Assembly (NCBI RefSeq): GCF_021018805.1
Contig: NC_086247.1
Location: 141,852,102 to 141,916,101 of the forward strand
Source of the DNA: Prinia subflava
Taxonomy: Eukaryota; Chordata; Aves; Passeriformes; Cisticolidae
Length of the DNA stretch: 64,000 nucleotides
Direction of reading: 5' to 3'
This document shows, one piece after another, positions 50,549 through 63,800 of the stretch. Position 1 is the first letter of the stretch, and every line of letters begins with the position of its first letter. The notes under the pieces are model-generated. The model searched no databases. It saw only the letters and a program-made list of their open reading frames with translations, and was not told the origin of the DNA. Position numbers and translations under genes: made by a program.

Positions 50549-53324
50549 GAGGGCAGTTCCAAATGAAGGTAAATGGGAGTAACCATAATTTTAAAAAATG
50601 CAAGGTAAATAATTTTAAAAAAAGTGAAGTTTACACATGAAGCACTCCCTGAAACAGTCCATGGATAATACTGTTTTTTGTCTTTACTTTTTCCCACAAA
50701 AATCCCTGCCAAAGTTTTCTGCTTTGATACCCCAAATCATACAACCACTAATGAGAAGACTGAGTTACAACCAGTGAGTTATTTTATCCATTACACTGAA
50801 ATTTGGGGATGGGGAAATTCTTAGAACCACTCAAAACACAACTACAGCAACACTAACCACAAACACTCCCACACTGAGAAATTCACCCCCCACAGCCTAT
50901 GACAAGAGGGAAATCCCTGTCTCCCACACGGTCTGCCAGGGAATTTTTGCCATTGCCTGCAAGGACAGGATTTCAGCCAATAATTATGAGATAATTTCAA
51001 CATCAGCAGCAGCAGGGTTCCATCCTTTCATCAGATCACAGAGTGACAGCCTTGCATTTGCCTTTATGCATGAGACCATTTTGTGAAAGAGCCAGTGCCC
51101 ACAGGGGAGATGGAGAAGGGAGTAAGGTTGTTTGTTCTTATAGCAGAATTTCCACAGAGATTAAAGTTTAAAGATCTACTGCACAGGAAAAACTAAATAT
51201 TGATTAAAATATTTGAGTTTTATAATGGGGGCTGCAACTTGGAGAGTCTTATAGGCAGCACAGCCCTACAAGGTTCCTTTTCCTGAAGGCCATAAATGCA
51301 AGGAGCTGCTTAATTCAGTTGTAAACCAACCACATCTTGCTGAAAGTCTGGTTGAGTGGAATGAGTAAGCCTTATACCACAGTTGCCAAATTTTCCATTC
51401 ACGACTCCACTCCTATCTGCACTTCCAGGCTTGCTTCCAGATTTCCTAGTTTGGGAAATGCTGCTTTAAGACCTTAAATTAAAAGCATATGTTGAGATTT
51501 AGCCTGACCTTCAGAAATGGCAAAGTAGTTGTAGAAGATAATGAGGGGGCGATAGATGGAGGTGAAGGAAGAATCAATAAGAAACTCTTTTCCCCACCCA
51601 CAAACAGAATTTTCACTCAAATCACCTTTTATTTTCTTTTTTGTTTCTAATGTATCTTCTTTTTGAAATTAGTCTTCCAGCATTCTGCTCTGGGCCTGCA
51701 TTTGAATGTGCCACTTTGTCCATTTTCCCATTGCCCACTAGTAACTTTTTACCTGTTGAGTTAATCCATACAAATAAAGGTCTCACTCCTCCAGACTACC
51801 TAAAATCAAAGGTCAAGCAACAGAAAAGGGATTTTTTAGTGATATGTCCCTGCTGGTGACTGGAGGATGCACCTTTCTGAGATCTCCTTTGGAGATCCCA
51901 CCTTTAGAGCAGCAGTGCTCACTCATTTTATACCTCCTCTAGCACCAAGGAATGCAAGCAAAAGGCACAAAGCAACAGGGAACTAGGCTGGCTTAATTCC
52001 TCAGCTCAGGAAATGTTCATTATTGAGTCCCATGGGGCTGGTACCCACAGGCTAGCTGTGACACAAATATGGCAGTGCTGGATTTGATGCCTGTAGAGGG
52101 AAGCCTTAGGGTTCAGCGAGGTCAGTGAAACTGAGAGAGCAGAGCTTGCTGGTCCCACAGTGTCTGTGGTGCCTTTAAACAGGCACTGGGGAGGCTGATG
52201 CATGATTACTCCTTTTGATCACACTCTAAAGAAAACTTCCAGATGAGCAGCCTCAAGCCACCAGGAGACAAACTGAATTGGTTCTGATGGTGGCTGTAAA
52301 GTGGGGGAATCTCTAAAGGCCCTGTTTTTGTATGTCCACAAAACACTTGGATGAAATGTTTCAGAGCATGATTCGTGAACCCCTCCTCCAGTCTCCTGAT
52401 TTTTGCAGCAAATGCCTGCAAAACCAGATGCTTAGTCTAACATATTTAGCCTTGTCCTTGAAAATTTCATTTAAATCACTAGCATAAGGTGACACTTTGT
52501 CAGTGAATAGTATGCAATTCTGTATCAGTTTTCATCTTTGGACTGTTTTTCTATAAAGGCAAAATTTAAATAAAAGAAATAAAATTATCAATTTAAAATT
52601 ATGCTACATTCTGCACTATGATCAAAACTGCAGACAGTGTAATTTAGCATCACCTGATTTGTGGAAAACCAACTGAAAATAAGTGAACATTCATTCTGCA
52701 GCTGTTTTGCTCAATAACCATAATAATATAGTTGTTAGACATAAACAGCACACATCAGCTCTGCAGAGCACAAAAAATGATGCCAAGCTAAGTACCTGAT
52801 AAGCTTTCACATTCAGTGTTTCCATGTAATTCAGTATTTCCCCAATGCAAATGAAAGCAGATCATAGCTGTCACTTGAGTATATATTGTGCTCTGGATGA
52901 GTAGGGCCTCCCAAGTGATGAGTTTCAGGAAATTTTATATTTTACCAGAAATTAAATGTTGACAATTTTCTGGACTAGAGGGAAGGAATCTCTTTGATGC
53001 CTCCAAGTGAGGGGGAAGAGATTATAGACATCATTAAAGAAAGAAACAAAACAAAAGATTAAACCTGAGGTTTTCAGGAGAGCCTAGGGGAAATAACTTA
53101 GTTCAAAAGCCCCTAATTCCCTTAGGCTTTTTTGAAATTCCCAGTCTGAGCACCACATTGCCACACTGGTGACTGCAGTTACTCAACTAAGAAGTGACAC
53201 TAGCTTGAGTATCAGGAGCAAACCATGAGGCTCCATTTTAAATCAAATTGTACCAGTAACTCCTCATGAGATCTGACCCTGCTCCCTGCAGGAACCTTCA
53301 CACCAACACTCCAGTCTGGGGATT
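50549..53324. other. Unique AT-rich non-coding sequence
   Basis: No gene recognised. The patch at 52020-52420 has moderate GC and short open minus frames without a domain. Confidence 0.55.
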
Positions 53325-53347
53325 CACACACACACACAAACACACAC
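53325..53347 (+). repeat. Short (CA)n microsatellite
   Basis: About eleven CA units with one CAAACA interruption. Confidence 0.9.
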
Positions 53348-56023
53348 GTTTCACCACCTCACCATCACCTCCTACTTCCTCAGCTCTTCCTCTTCAGATC
53401 CTAACTGGAACTTTTCTGGTACCAATTCACAACTAAGGTTTGGTCCAGATTTTGCCTGGCTGCTAAGGGAAGCTAAAAATTAATCAAAAGGATACATTGG
53501 AAGTGTTGACTCTGTCTTGGCCTGACTCTGCCTTCGCACAAAAGGCATACTTCTTACAAAGGAGTACATGGGACCGTGGAGGAAGCACCATTCTGAAAAA
53601 AAGTGAAAAGATAGCTCTGATGGATTTAGCCACACCATGACACATTGTACCTTTTAGGTCCATACTGAACAGAACTGCAGTTCAGGTGTGTGGACTTAGA
53701 CAAACATAAACTGTTCTGTGCAAAACATTCCCAGAAGGCTAGCTCAATCAAGAACCTGTAGGACCTAAAGCAATCTGTTATTTAATTAATCTGGGCATGA
53801 CAAAGTAAGCTCAGCATACACACTCTTGAGGTTTGCTGTGAGTTCATAGGGTGGGTTGGATGTGTGACCATGATGTAGAGCCAGTCTGTGCTTCTGTGGG
53901 GGAGAAAAGCCAGGATTTCTCTGTGAGGCTAAGTGAAAATATAAATCTTACAGAACTTATGAGCATCTGGAAAAGACAGGAACTTATATAACCCTCTAAA
54001 ATTTCAAAAAGTGGACATGTATTTTGAAACATTTAGGTGCAGTAGGGTCACAACTGAGAATCAAGGAAAGAGAGCATCTTATGGGATCCTACTACTCCAG
54101 GATCCAAAACACCAGAAATATGGCCAGGACATATTACCCAGTTTTTCCTTTCTTCATACCAGTATGCATTTTGTAAGTGTCCACCTTCATTACAGATGTT
54201 AGAATCCCTACTTAGAACATATTTAGGAACACTTCATAACATCTTTAAATTGCTGGGACTTTCCTCCCTTCTAATTTTCCACTGTCTGACTGGGAGGATG
54301 AGCCAGTTAGAGCTTTTCAACTTGCTTTATTTCTCTGCTGTCATTTTATTAAGTTTTCCACCATAATCTCCTGCTTTATAGGCACAAGGCATAACACCTC
54401 CAGCTGTCAGATGGTTTTCTGCAAGAAATACCAGAGCAACCAGAAACTGTTCAGGATAAATTATAGGAGGGTAGGTATGCTGAGGCTGTCATGACCAAAT
54501 TTTTCACAGGATTTTAATTATGGGTTTTCTTGCTTACCATGATCCCTGGCATGACACACAACTGTTCTTGCCAGTTACTTACTTGAGCATTTTTCTAATT
54601 ACATTGAGGAAAATGAGTACTTTCAGGTTGTGCCTGTTCTCATCATATACTTTTTATTTTCCTATGATATTTATTATTTGAAGTATCACAGGGAAGAAAC
54701 TAAAACTTAGGTTATCATTCTGTAGGCCATTTTAAGAGAGAAAAAAACCCCCTTTTAAATTCAGATATGCTGTATTTTCAAGGTACTTCAGTATTTGGAT
54801 TTATTTTTTTTCTTTCACCCCCTGTTTAGAAATAAGATGATTTTATTTTTGCTTGGAATGATATTTGTTGAAATACTTTGACTTTTGGGACTTCCTTTTT
54901 TCTCATTTAATGAAATACAAAATATTGGGACTCTGTGCTTGGCATTTTTTTTTCCTAAATAGTTTATGTTTTCTTCCTACAAAAATGAAAGTCTTTGAAG
55001 TTCTAACAATAAAGAGAATTTGTCATATTCCATTTTTTCTGAAAATTCCTTAAGTAGATCAATGAGTAGAAGAAACAGAAGAAGAAACAATGTAATTGTA
55101 TGATACCCTGGGTGGCTGAAGTAGAATATTATCAAGTAATAATGTTCATATTCCCTAATAAATAAATGGCATCAAATATGTATAAAGCTTGAACAGGTAC
55201 TGGCAAATCATTTAGGAGTGTTTGTGCTTGGGACAGATTGAGAGTTAAGACTCTTGCCTCATCATCTGGAGGGAAAATTACTACACACCAGAAGGATCAA
55301 AACAAAGATTTTCAATGAGATCCTTACATCAGTAATTGTTTGTAATAACTCAATTAATCTCTGTTACATGGATGTTGGGTGTGACTTTTACTTTTTTCGT
55401 TGGTTTTTTTTGGAAGGAAGAAGCTTGTACACTGGAACATATTCACATAACATATGTAACCCACACCCTGCTGACCTACACAGTATGAAAATTGGGAGGA
55501 ATGAGGGACATATTTTAACATCACCCCCCCCCCAAAAAATAACCTAAACAGAACAACAACAAAGCAAAAATAAAGTCAAGAAATTAATTCACTTTTTTTT
55601 CCAGATATGAGTTCTTCCCTAGGCTGGCTTTGGACATGCTCACATTTGAGGTTGTGTTCTGATTGTGTTCCTTTAAAGCACTGAGTGGTTGAAGCCACAG
55701 AGTGCAGCAAAAGCAAGAAATAACTCAGCCCCAAGCCAGAGGCCAGTGCAGGGCAGGAGCCTCCCTGCAAAAAACAGGCCAGCTCCCAGTCCAGGAGCAA
55801 TTGTTGCCATTTAATGTGCTACTGACACCATTGAATCTGCCACATAGCCTACACCAAATCTGCACATTAGATGTGGCTCCCATTTTGATGATATCTGGCC
55901 GTGGTGACCCAGGAGAGCACTACCTACCTCTTTTTCTCACAGCTGACTTGTATTCTGCATTTCTCACTGCAGATTAGAAAAAAAACCCAAACATTTCATT
56001 TGGACATACACACCTTCCCACCA
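53348..56023. other. Unique AT-rich non-coding sequence
   Basis: No gene recognised. A run of 10 C lies at 55524-55533, immediately followed by A6. Confidence 0.55.
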
Positions 56024-56068
56024 TTTTGTTTGGGGTGGGGTTTTTTTTGGGTTTTTTGGGGGTTTTTT
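56024..56068 (+). repeat. Short T/G homopolymer tract
   Basis: Alternating T and G runs after CCATTTTG. It is the shortest member of the T/G class in this window. Confidence 0.85.
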
Positions 56069-56163
56069 ATATTTTCATGGAGAATTTCTGAATTGTGATA
56101 AATGCTCTGAGCTTGCAATTGTAGGCACAGGAGGAGGACATTAAGGAGGAGAATGGACATTAT

Positions 56164-56309
56164 GAAGAGAAAAAGGAAAAGAAAAAGGAAAAGAGAAAAA
56201 GAAAAGGAAAGCAAAGGGGAAAGGGGAAAGGGGAAAGAGGAAAAGGGGAAAGGGGAAAGAGGAAAGGGGAAAGGGGAAAGGGGAAAGGGGAAAGGGGAAA
56301 GAAAAGGGA
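56164..56309 (+). repeat. Purine tract with GGGGAAA heptamer array
   Basis: 146 bp of purines with a single C at 56212. The left part is A-rich (GAAAAAGG type). The right part is an almost regular array of GGGGAAA heptamers with occasional GAGGAAA variants. Runs of four G separated by three A fit the standard G-quadruplex pattern, and the long purine strand also fits triplex-forming mirror-repeat DNA. Minus frames through it encode Ser/Phe/Pro repeats and are artefacts. Confidence 0.95.
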
Positions 56310-56312
56310 TCA

Positions 56313-58398
56313 TTATGTAAAAGTAGCAACATGAAAGAGGTAAGTGTATAATTTGCATCCCAGTGGCAAAACATACCTGTCATAGAGCAAGCAGACATTT
56401 GCTGCAGATATTCTTCCCCCTTCCCCCCAGCCCCATAAATGTTCACCTCTCCAGCTTCCTAAGAGATATCAAAACAAATGCAAAGGTAAAATTTGTGTCT
56501 CTTGTCAGTCAATGCAGACCTTCGTATTGGCCCATACTGAGTTTCCTTCTGCAGTTCCACAGGGCACTGTTTTATGTGTGTTTGCAGATCCTGAATAGGT
56601 CAGCCACCTGTTAATGGCTTATTAGAATAGTCATTGTTTGAGGTATGAACAAATGAATAACCCATTTGAGAATATCTACAGTCACTGATACAGAAAATAT
56701 GAAATATGTCAGAAAGAATGAGAGAAATGCACACTTGGAAGAAAAGTAAATTGTAATTAACATCCTAACTTGAGTACATAACCAAATACTAAAGGGTTTG
56801 TTTTTGACTGAACATTAATGCCTGAAACAGATCTGGGAATAAGTTTATTGGCTGCCCTATCCATGATGGTTATTTTATAACTCATGTCTCTACAGCAAAC
56901 ATTTGCAGCTCATTGAGAATCACACATTTCCAAGAGATGTTATTATTTCGAAAGTGAATATGGTGTGTTTTGAATAAAATAATGTCAGATTTTGGAGCTA
57001 TCCAAAGTGTCTATGGACACACATATTTGGGTTATACCAGCATCTCCCCCAAAACTAAATTTTCATATGTTTAAGAAAAACATTAACATTTAATTAAAAT
57101 GAATTATGTGGAGCTCATAATGTCACAGAAATTTTCTTCTCAAACCAGATCATTACTTTTTAGTATCGTCTTTAACACTATTTTTAGTGTTATTATTTCT
57201 TAATGCTGTTATACCTTTCTTTTTTATTTCTGTGTGCTGAGGGTATAATTTTGCATAAGTTGCATTTTTACTTTGGCTGTCAGTGGAAATTTGTTTCTAT
57301 GCAAAGGCCTCATAAGTACAAAGCCTATGTTAAACCTCATATGTTTAAGTTCATACAGAATGAGATAGGACTGAGCAAATAACAAAGGGATTTATGAAGT
57401 GGATCAAAAGCAAATATCAATATCAATTGATTTGATATCAAATACCAAATGTAAAAATGAATATGATGATCTGAACATTTTTTTCTTCAAAAACTAAGAA
57501 ATGCACCAATAAATGCAAAGTAAATTTCAGAATAAAATTTTCCATGTCAGATGTTTGTTAAAGAAACTAAGGATGTCAAAATATGATTTGTAAACCTTCC
57601 AGAGGTCTCCCTTTTATGTGGTAGTGTATTTGCTTGTTCCTTGTTTCTTTACCAAAACAAGCCTCATCTTCCTGTATTCAGAATCATGCTGAAATACCAG
57701 TCTGGAGAGTAATTTTGACATATCTTGATTTTTGCTGCAGGTCTGAGTTCCCAGGCTTGCCCAACATCAAGCAGAGAGGTTTGGCACTAAAACAGTTCTT
57801 GAGCTCATCCAAAAGAGTAAAGGTGAGTTCTGGATGACTGCAAACCCATAAGCTTGATGTTCAGGCCACTTACCTTAGGATTTTTGATCTCTTCACCAAG
57901 TTGTGTTTAATTCTTTCTATAAAGAATTAAATATTAAACACAAACAAATGAAACACCTTTTTTCCAGATCAGTGTCACTTGGGCTGGGCTCTGCTGAGGA
58001 AGTGCTATGGGATATTTTAGTTTTGGCTCTCCTGGTCTTGGATCTGCTCTGTGATTTTTGGCTCCCCAGTTGGTCAAGAATTTGGGTTAGTGTCATGCTC
58101 AGCATTGAGGTGAAATCTATACAGGCATGTATATACTTCTTTTTTTTCATTCCTCACTTTAGATCACTGAAGAAAAAAACCATAGAAGATATTTTTGTTT
58201 AGGTGCACTTGTGTTGAAGGCAAAATATTTGTTTTCACACAAATACAAGTCAGCTACAAAGACTGACCAAATGATCCAGTTCAGTCAGCCTTTCTTTGAG
58301 ACCAATGCTCATCTGCCAATGACTTTTGTGGGAAAAGAGAAACTGGTCCACCATCAGAATAAAATAAATTAAAAACATCAATAAAGTATATACTCTCT
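56313..58398. other. Unique AT-rich non-coding sequence
   Basis: No gene recognised. Only short open frames without domains. Confidence 0.6.
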
Positions 58399-58576
58399 GA
58401 GGGAGAGGGGAAAAGGAAAAAAGAAAAAAGAAAAAGGAAAAGAGGAAAAAAGATGAATAAAAGGAAAAAAGAAGGGAAGGGGAAAAGAGGGGGAAAGAGG
58501 GGGAAGGAGGGGAAAGGAAGGGAAAGGAAAGGAAAGGAAAGGAAAGGAAAGGAAAGGAAAGGAAAGGAAAGGAAAA
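58399..58576 (+). repeat. GA-rich repeat, (GGAAA)n at its right end
   Basis: About 178 bp, purine except for two T (58454 and 58458). It passes from irregular GAAAAA units to a regular GGAAA pentamer array, which continues up to the assembly gap. The true array length is unknown. Confidence 0.95.
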
Positions 58577-58776
58577 NNNNNNNNNNNNNNNNNNNNNNNN
58601 NNNNNNNNNNNNNNNNNNNNNNNNNNNNNNNNNNNNNNNNNNNNNNNNNNNNNNNNNNNNNNNNNNNNNNNNNNNNNNNNNNNNNNNNNNNNNNNNNNNN
58701 NNNNNNNNNNNNNNNNNNNNNNNNNNNNNNNNNNNNNNNNNNNNNNNNNNNNNNNNNNNNNNNNNNNNNNNNNNNN
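58577..58776. other. Assembly gap (200 N)
   Basis: Exactly 200 undetermined bases. The gap starts inside the GGAAA array and ends in unique sequence (AGTCTCAGTTG), so the missing DNA is probably more of the same repeat. The round length suggests a placeholder or rounded estimate. Frames crossing it are meaningless. Confidence 1.
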
Positions 58777-59930
58777 AGTCTCAGTTGTATGCAATAAAAG
58801 GGCAATACAATGAAATATTTCTGAAATTCCTGCTGAGAGATTTACAGAATAACATTTCTTTCTTTGGGGATTTTCACCAAATGTCGGCTAATTATTCCTG
58901 ACATTTATTCTGAGGTCCCATAGTGAAGAAACACACGACCAGCAAGGTTTAAGAAACCAATAATAGCCGATTTAAAATATTTACTGACTCGACACTTGGA
59001 AGGTACAGCCAGAGGGTTCCCCCCATACCTGAGAATGTTGCAGCTGTGCTATTGTATGCCTCAGAGACACCAAAGATAGAAGCAGGCACTGGATGCTGAA
59101 AACCCCCAGTGGAAACCTACTTACTGTACATGTTCTGCAAACCAGCTTTGAAACAGCTGGCCTCTTTTTAGTGCCTCAGTCACTAAGTATATTATTGGTT
59201 TCTTTTTTGTATACATTCCATGATTCCTCAGCATTTCTTTCATTATTATTTTAGGGAACATGAGAGTACTGTGTTAAGAAGACCATTGATTTTGTTACTT
59301 ATTTTTTTCCTTGAAATACACATGAATTTTCGCAAAAAAATTTTTAATTTTAATAGAAAAAAGAAAACATAAATAAAATATTTTATTATAAATTTGTCAA
59401 AATTACTTCAGCAAAAATTACATTTGTCAAAATTATTTCTATTATTAACTTATTTTAATAATATAAAATATTTAGATCCCAAATGAGAAAAAAGGCTCAG
59501 AAACAGATATTGGATTTTGATAAAACATTAAAGCCATAAAATTAAGGAACTTGCTACTGACACCATTAAAGCTACATCAAGGCACGAGCCATAAGGACTT
59601 TTCAGTAATGTAGAGACTGAGGACACATCAATGGTTTGTGTCACTTGAAGCTGACATTTCATAAATATCAGCAAAATGAGACAGATGAGAGGGGAACAAA
59701 GAGTTTGAGCAGTTGCCATGTGAGCAGTGACCAAGGCCAGAGCTGGCTCCTGAGATGTTTGCTCTGACAGGGCCATCAGGAAAGCAGAGGACAGGCTGAG
59801 GTTTCCTCATGCACACCCCTTCAGCATTGATTTCTGATGCCTGTGAGGTGTGTCCTGCTCTTCACTCCTCATAATTCATCAGTAGCACTTGCCTGGAAAC
59901 TGATACCCAGACTGAAAAGTTAATGCTGGT
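58777..59930. other. Unique AT-rich non-coding sequence
   Basis: No gene or repeat recognised. Especially AT-rich around 59320-59480. Confidence 0.55.
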
Positions 59931-60858
59931 AGAATCACAGAAGAGCTTGGGTTGAAATGGTCCTGAAATATTATCTAGTTCCAACACCCCTGTCATGGGA
60001 AGGGATAACTTCCCCTAGACAAGGTTGTTTAAAGCCCCATCCAACACAGCCTGGAACACTTCCAGTGCCTCACCACTTTCAAAGTGAATTTCTAATATTT
60101 AATCTAAATCTACCCTCTTTTAATTTAAATCTAATCTCTGTTGTCTTGTCACTACATGCCCTTGTAAAAAGTCCTGTCCAGTCTTATCACCTCCCAGGAC
60201 CACTTTAGGTCCTGGAAGATATTATAAGGTCTTCCTAAAACCCTCTCTTCTCCAAGCTGAACAACTCTGGCTGTCTCAGCTTGTCTTCATAGGAGAGGTC
60301 CTTCATTCCTCTGATCATCTTTGCAGCCTCCTCTGAATTCAGTTTAACAGCTCCATGTATTTTTATGTTGAGGGTTCCAGAGCGGGATGCAGCATTCCAT
60401 ATGGGGTTTCACAAGAGCAGAGTTGAGAGGGAGAATCACTTCTCTCACCCTGCTGCCCACGTTTGCCCTGATGCAGCACAGGAGGAAGTTGGATTTCTGG
60501 ACTGTGAGTGCACATTGCCAGGTCATGTTGAGCTTCCCATCCACCAACACCCCCAAGTCCTTCTCCTGAGAGCTGCTCCCAATCCACTCTCTCATATATC
60601 TCTCATATATCCAATCTGCAGTGGTGTTTGGGATTGCCCCAGCCCAGGTGCAGGACCTTGCACTTGTCCTTTTTGAACTCCAGGAGGTTTGCATGAGCCC
60701 ACCTCTCCATCCTGTCCAGGCCCCTTGGGTTGGAACCCCTTCCCTCCAGTGCCACCTGTGCCACACAGCTCGGTGTCTTTGGCAAATCTTTGGCCAAGGG
60801 AGCTGTTTCCTTTCCTGAAACAGGGAAGCCTCACAGTTTTTGTGAGCCAAAATAACAA
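59931..60858 (-). mobile_element. CR1 LINE with ORF2 C-terminal part and 3' UTR
   Basis: The left edge reads AGAATCACAGAAGAGCTTGG, followed by TATCTAGTTCCAACACCCC, the reverse complement of a CR1 3' end. The 3' UTR occupies about 59931-60340. The C-terminal part of ORF2 occupies about 60344-60850. The copy is 5'-truncated within the reverse-transcriptase palm near 60858, where unique sequence resumes. It is on the minus strand, like the other three copies. Confidence 0.95.
60344..60850 (-). pseudogene. CR1 ORF2 C-terminal remnant (RT palm to thumb)
   Basis: Three frames together give the family order. First is FAKDTELCG, where CR1 elements have the catalytic FADDT. Then WAHANLLEFKKDKCKVLHLG (about 60711-60652). 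After a frame change near 60611 come EWIGSSSQEKDLGVLVDGKL and REVILPLNSALVKPHMECC. The residue change in the FADD motif, at least two frameshifts and an 11-bp tandem duplication (60590-60611) near the second frame change show it is inactive. It has no host function. Confidence 0.92.
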
Positions 60859-63800
60859 TTCAAAATATCAAACAAAATATCAATCCAGTTAATCATGTAT
60901 TTTGATTTGACAGCTCTGAAACATTGACTGTGTAGTTGGAGCACTTCTTCCTTTACCATAATTAGCATAAATAAATTCTTTTGTAAAATCAGAGATGTTT
61001 ATTATAAAAACTATACCACAATAGCTGGAAAAATGTATTTGTTTCCCACTTTGTGTACAGAGTTTCAAAATTAATAACTCAAATCAACCATTATAATCCG
61101 TTTCAGATTTGTCAATAAGCCTGTTTAATTTGAAAGAAAAAGTAGAATTTTTGTCAGAAAATTTAAAAAAAAATTTGCCAGTAATGAAAACCTCTGATGT
61201 CTTACAGGTGGTTGAATTAACTTCCATGATCACTGTAGTTTCATTGAATTTAAATTCTCACAAATAATTTTTTTCCCAAGATAAAAATTTCTATTATTGT
61301 TGAATCTATGCTATATCGTAAAACTGTTCTCCCATTTAAATTAAGTAAAAATTACTCAGCTCCTGTGAGGTACAGATCATATTATTGGTCAGTAAAATCT
61401 TCTTACATAATCAACATATTGGTCAGTAAAATATTCTGATTTAATAAACATAAACAAAAACCCAATCCTGTGACTTACATTCATGTGCTCACCATTGATT
61501 TGCCAGAAATCCACATAAGGAGATTAATTCCTGCAATATAAAGAGAACAAGGAAGTCTCAGAAGTCAGGGACACAATCAATGAAAGAAACCCCAAAATGG
61601 AGTATTGCCAGCTTCAAAAAAAATTCCTTTTCCTTTTTTTTCTTTTTTTTCATCCTTTTCCTAATATTTTTAAAATATATCTATCAGACTCAGATATACA
61701 ACTTGCACATGATGTTGGATTTGGAAAAAAAGAGATTTTAGTATTATTGAGGAGTAATTAAGCTTATTCTTCTTGACAGCACACTCTAGAGACAAACGTG
61801 TAGGACGTGTTTGCTGTGCATTTTGAGGGGTGACATCATTTGACATATTCTTCTCAGCAATTCTTCTCTATGGTGAAAATGAGAGAATTTCTTCAGGGTA
61901 TCTTATTCCTGGCCTTTCATCTTTCAAATAATTCATATTAACATGAAACCTTCAATGTTGTTTCACCCACTATTTCTCTTGTGTAGGAAATAATGTACTT
62001 GAGAAATGTAGCCCAATATTGATAAGGTTTCACCAAAAAATTCACAAACCATGGTTATTCTCAGAAATCTCCAGGGAAACCTTTCCCACACTGTAAAACA
62101 AAAAAAACCCCAAAATAAACAGATAAATAATGGGCTTGTATATAGAACAGTTTACATTTCATTTCTGAACCATCCACCCTTACACAAATATTTACCCAAG
62201 CTTTAATCTAACTCATCTCATGACTCTGCTGTCCAGTGAAGCAGAGGGCCAGCACCAAGGGTGTGAAGCAATTGAGGGTAATCCAGTGTCTAACACTCTT
62301 AAAGTGTTGGTGCTTTTTTATTGTTGAACAAACCTCATTCAACATACGATTCCTGTTCACTTCATGATGTTTCTGTGTGCAGATCTCCTCAGGATTGCTG
62401 TCTCCACCTGCTCCCTGTGGACAGTGGTGCAGTGTGCTCTGTGGATGTTGCAGACAGTGCTACTGCCCACTCCAATATCCTGAGAACTCTGTCAGTCATA
62501 GGCTTGTACTCTTTGCTCCAGTTGTTATCATTGTCATCTTTCAAGGGTTGTAACATACAGGATTAAATAAGACCACGTTCAATGCCTTCTAGTGACTAGA
62601 AAAAACATTACCTCACCTCTTCATTGAGCTTTATAAATATCATATCTCACGGAATTCTGGAAGATATCATTTTTTTTGCATATAAAATGGAATGATGTCC
62701 ACCAGAATGATAAAGCCAAATAACAGAATGGTCTAAATAATTAGATTTTTCAGTTAAAATCTGTTCAAAGGAAGGACTTGCTTCCCCTTTTCCTAATTGA
62801 ATATGCTAATTGCTAGCACATGAAGAAGTAAAAGAAGTTTTCCTCTCCTTTTACTATGTCTCTCTTGGTGTAAGGCAAGCACACCAAGACGACAATGATT
62901 TCCAGGCAAGATCAGTGAAGGGCAGGACCTATGAATTAAAAAGAAACCTAAGTGTGCAGTAGTGCCTAGAAGAGGATAATTCCACACTGACAAACAAATG
63001 CTTGGTAACTTCTCTTCTGGAAGTTTAGCTCAGATTCAAGAAAGATTTGACAAAGTAGGTGGAGTTAGTCTCCTAAACATTTTCATAAATCTGGCTTCAG
63101 CTTTTCAGATGATTGCAAAGACAGACAGAAGCTTAAGAACCAAGATTTTGCACTCTACCTAAAAGGACACAGGTTCTTAGCCAAATTAAGTTTTTGGCAT
63201 GGTATAGCTTTGAATTATTTCAGTTATGTTACTAAAATTTTCAGGGCCACACTTTTTGTCTTGTAGAAATATAAGATTGCTTTTCTTCAAGGAAAGTATT
63301 TTTTTTTAATCTCTACATTGTTTTCCTCAACTAAAAAAATGTTTTCCTTTTCAACTTAACACATACAAAAAATTCTGTTGATTGAGAAACTGTTTATGAA
63401 AAAGTGCAATTACTTTCTTGGCTGCTTACTTTGATTCCTTTTCTCCCTGGCATTGGTATAGGCCTTCCAGGAATTTGAAGATTTAGAGAATATAATTTTG
63501 TTTATGGGGTACTTCATTCAGTATTTCAGTTCATTGTTAAATCTTCCCTTTCAGTTTCCTGTGCCTGCCATTAATCTCCAATGTACAGCACAGCAGAGAA
63601 GGTAGTTAAGCAGCTTACATGAAGGCTAAATGGCTGCATGAACAGTCTGGTGCTTCTCTGACAGCCTGACAAGCCTGCCTTCCTACTGAATATCCACGAT
63701 TGTGGCTCATTTCTTAGCAATGCAGAAAGTCTTCCCTTTCACCCTCTGAATTTCAGTTTTGTCTAAACCAGCTTATTTAGAAAGATGAAAGACATTGGTC

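Noticed and set aside
50343..50712. Lys/Asn/Pro/Gln-rich minus-strand frames up to 121 codons
   Set aside because: Direct translation of the (GTTT)n/(TTTGG)n tract.
55996..56446. Ser/Phe/Pro-rich minus-strand frames of about 100-120 codons
   Set aside because: Direct translation of the GGGGAAA purine array.
58281..58805. Open frames on both strands spanning 58.3-58.8 kb
   Set aside because: They cross 200 undetermined bases and the GGAAA array, so they cannot be evaluated.
55818..59566. Shared 16-mer TGCTACTGACACCATT near 55823 and 59550
   Set aside because: Flanks do not align, and one such 16-base match in 64 kb is about what chance predicts.
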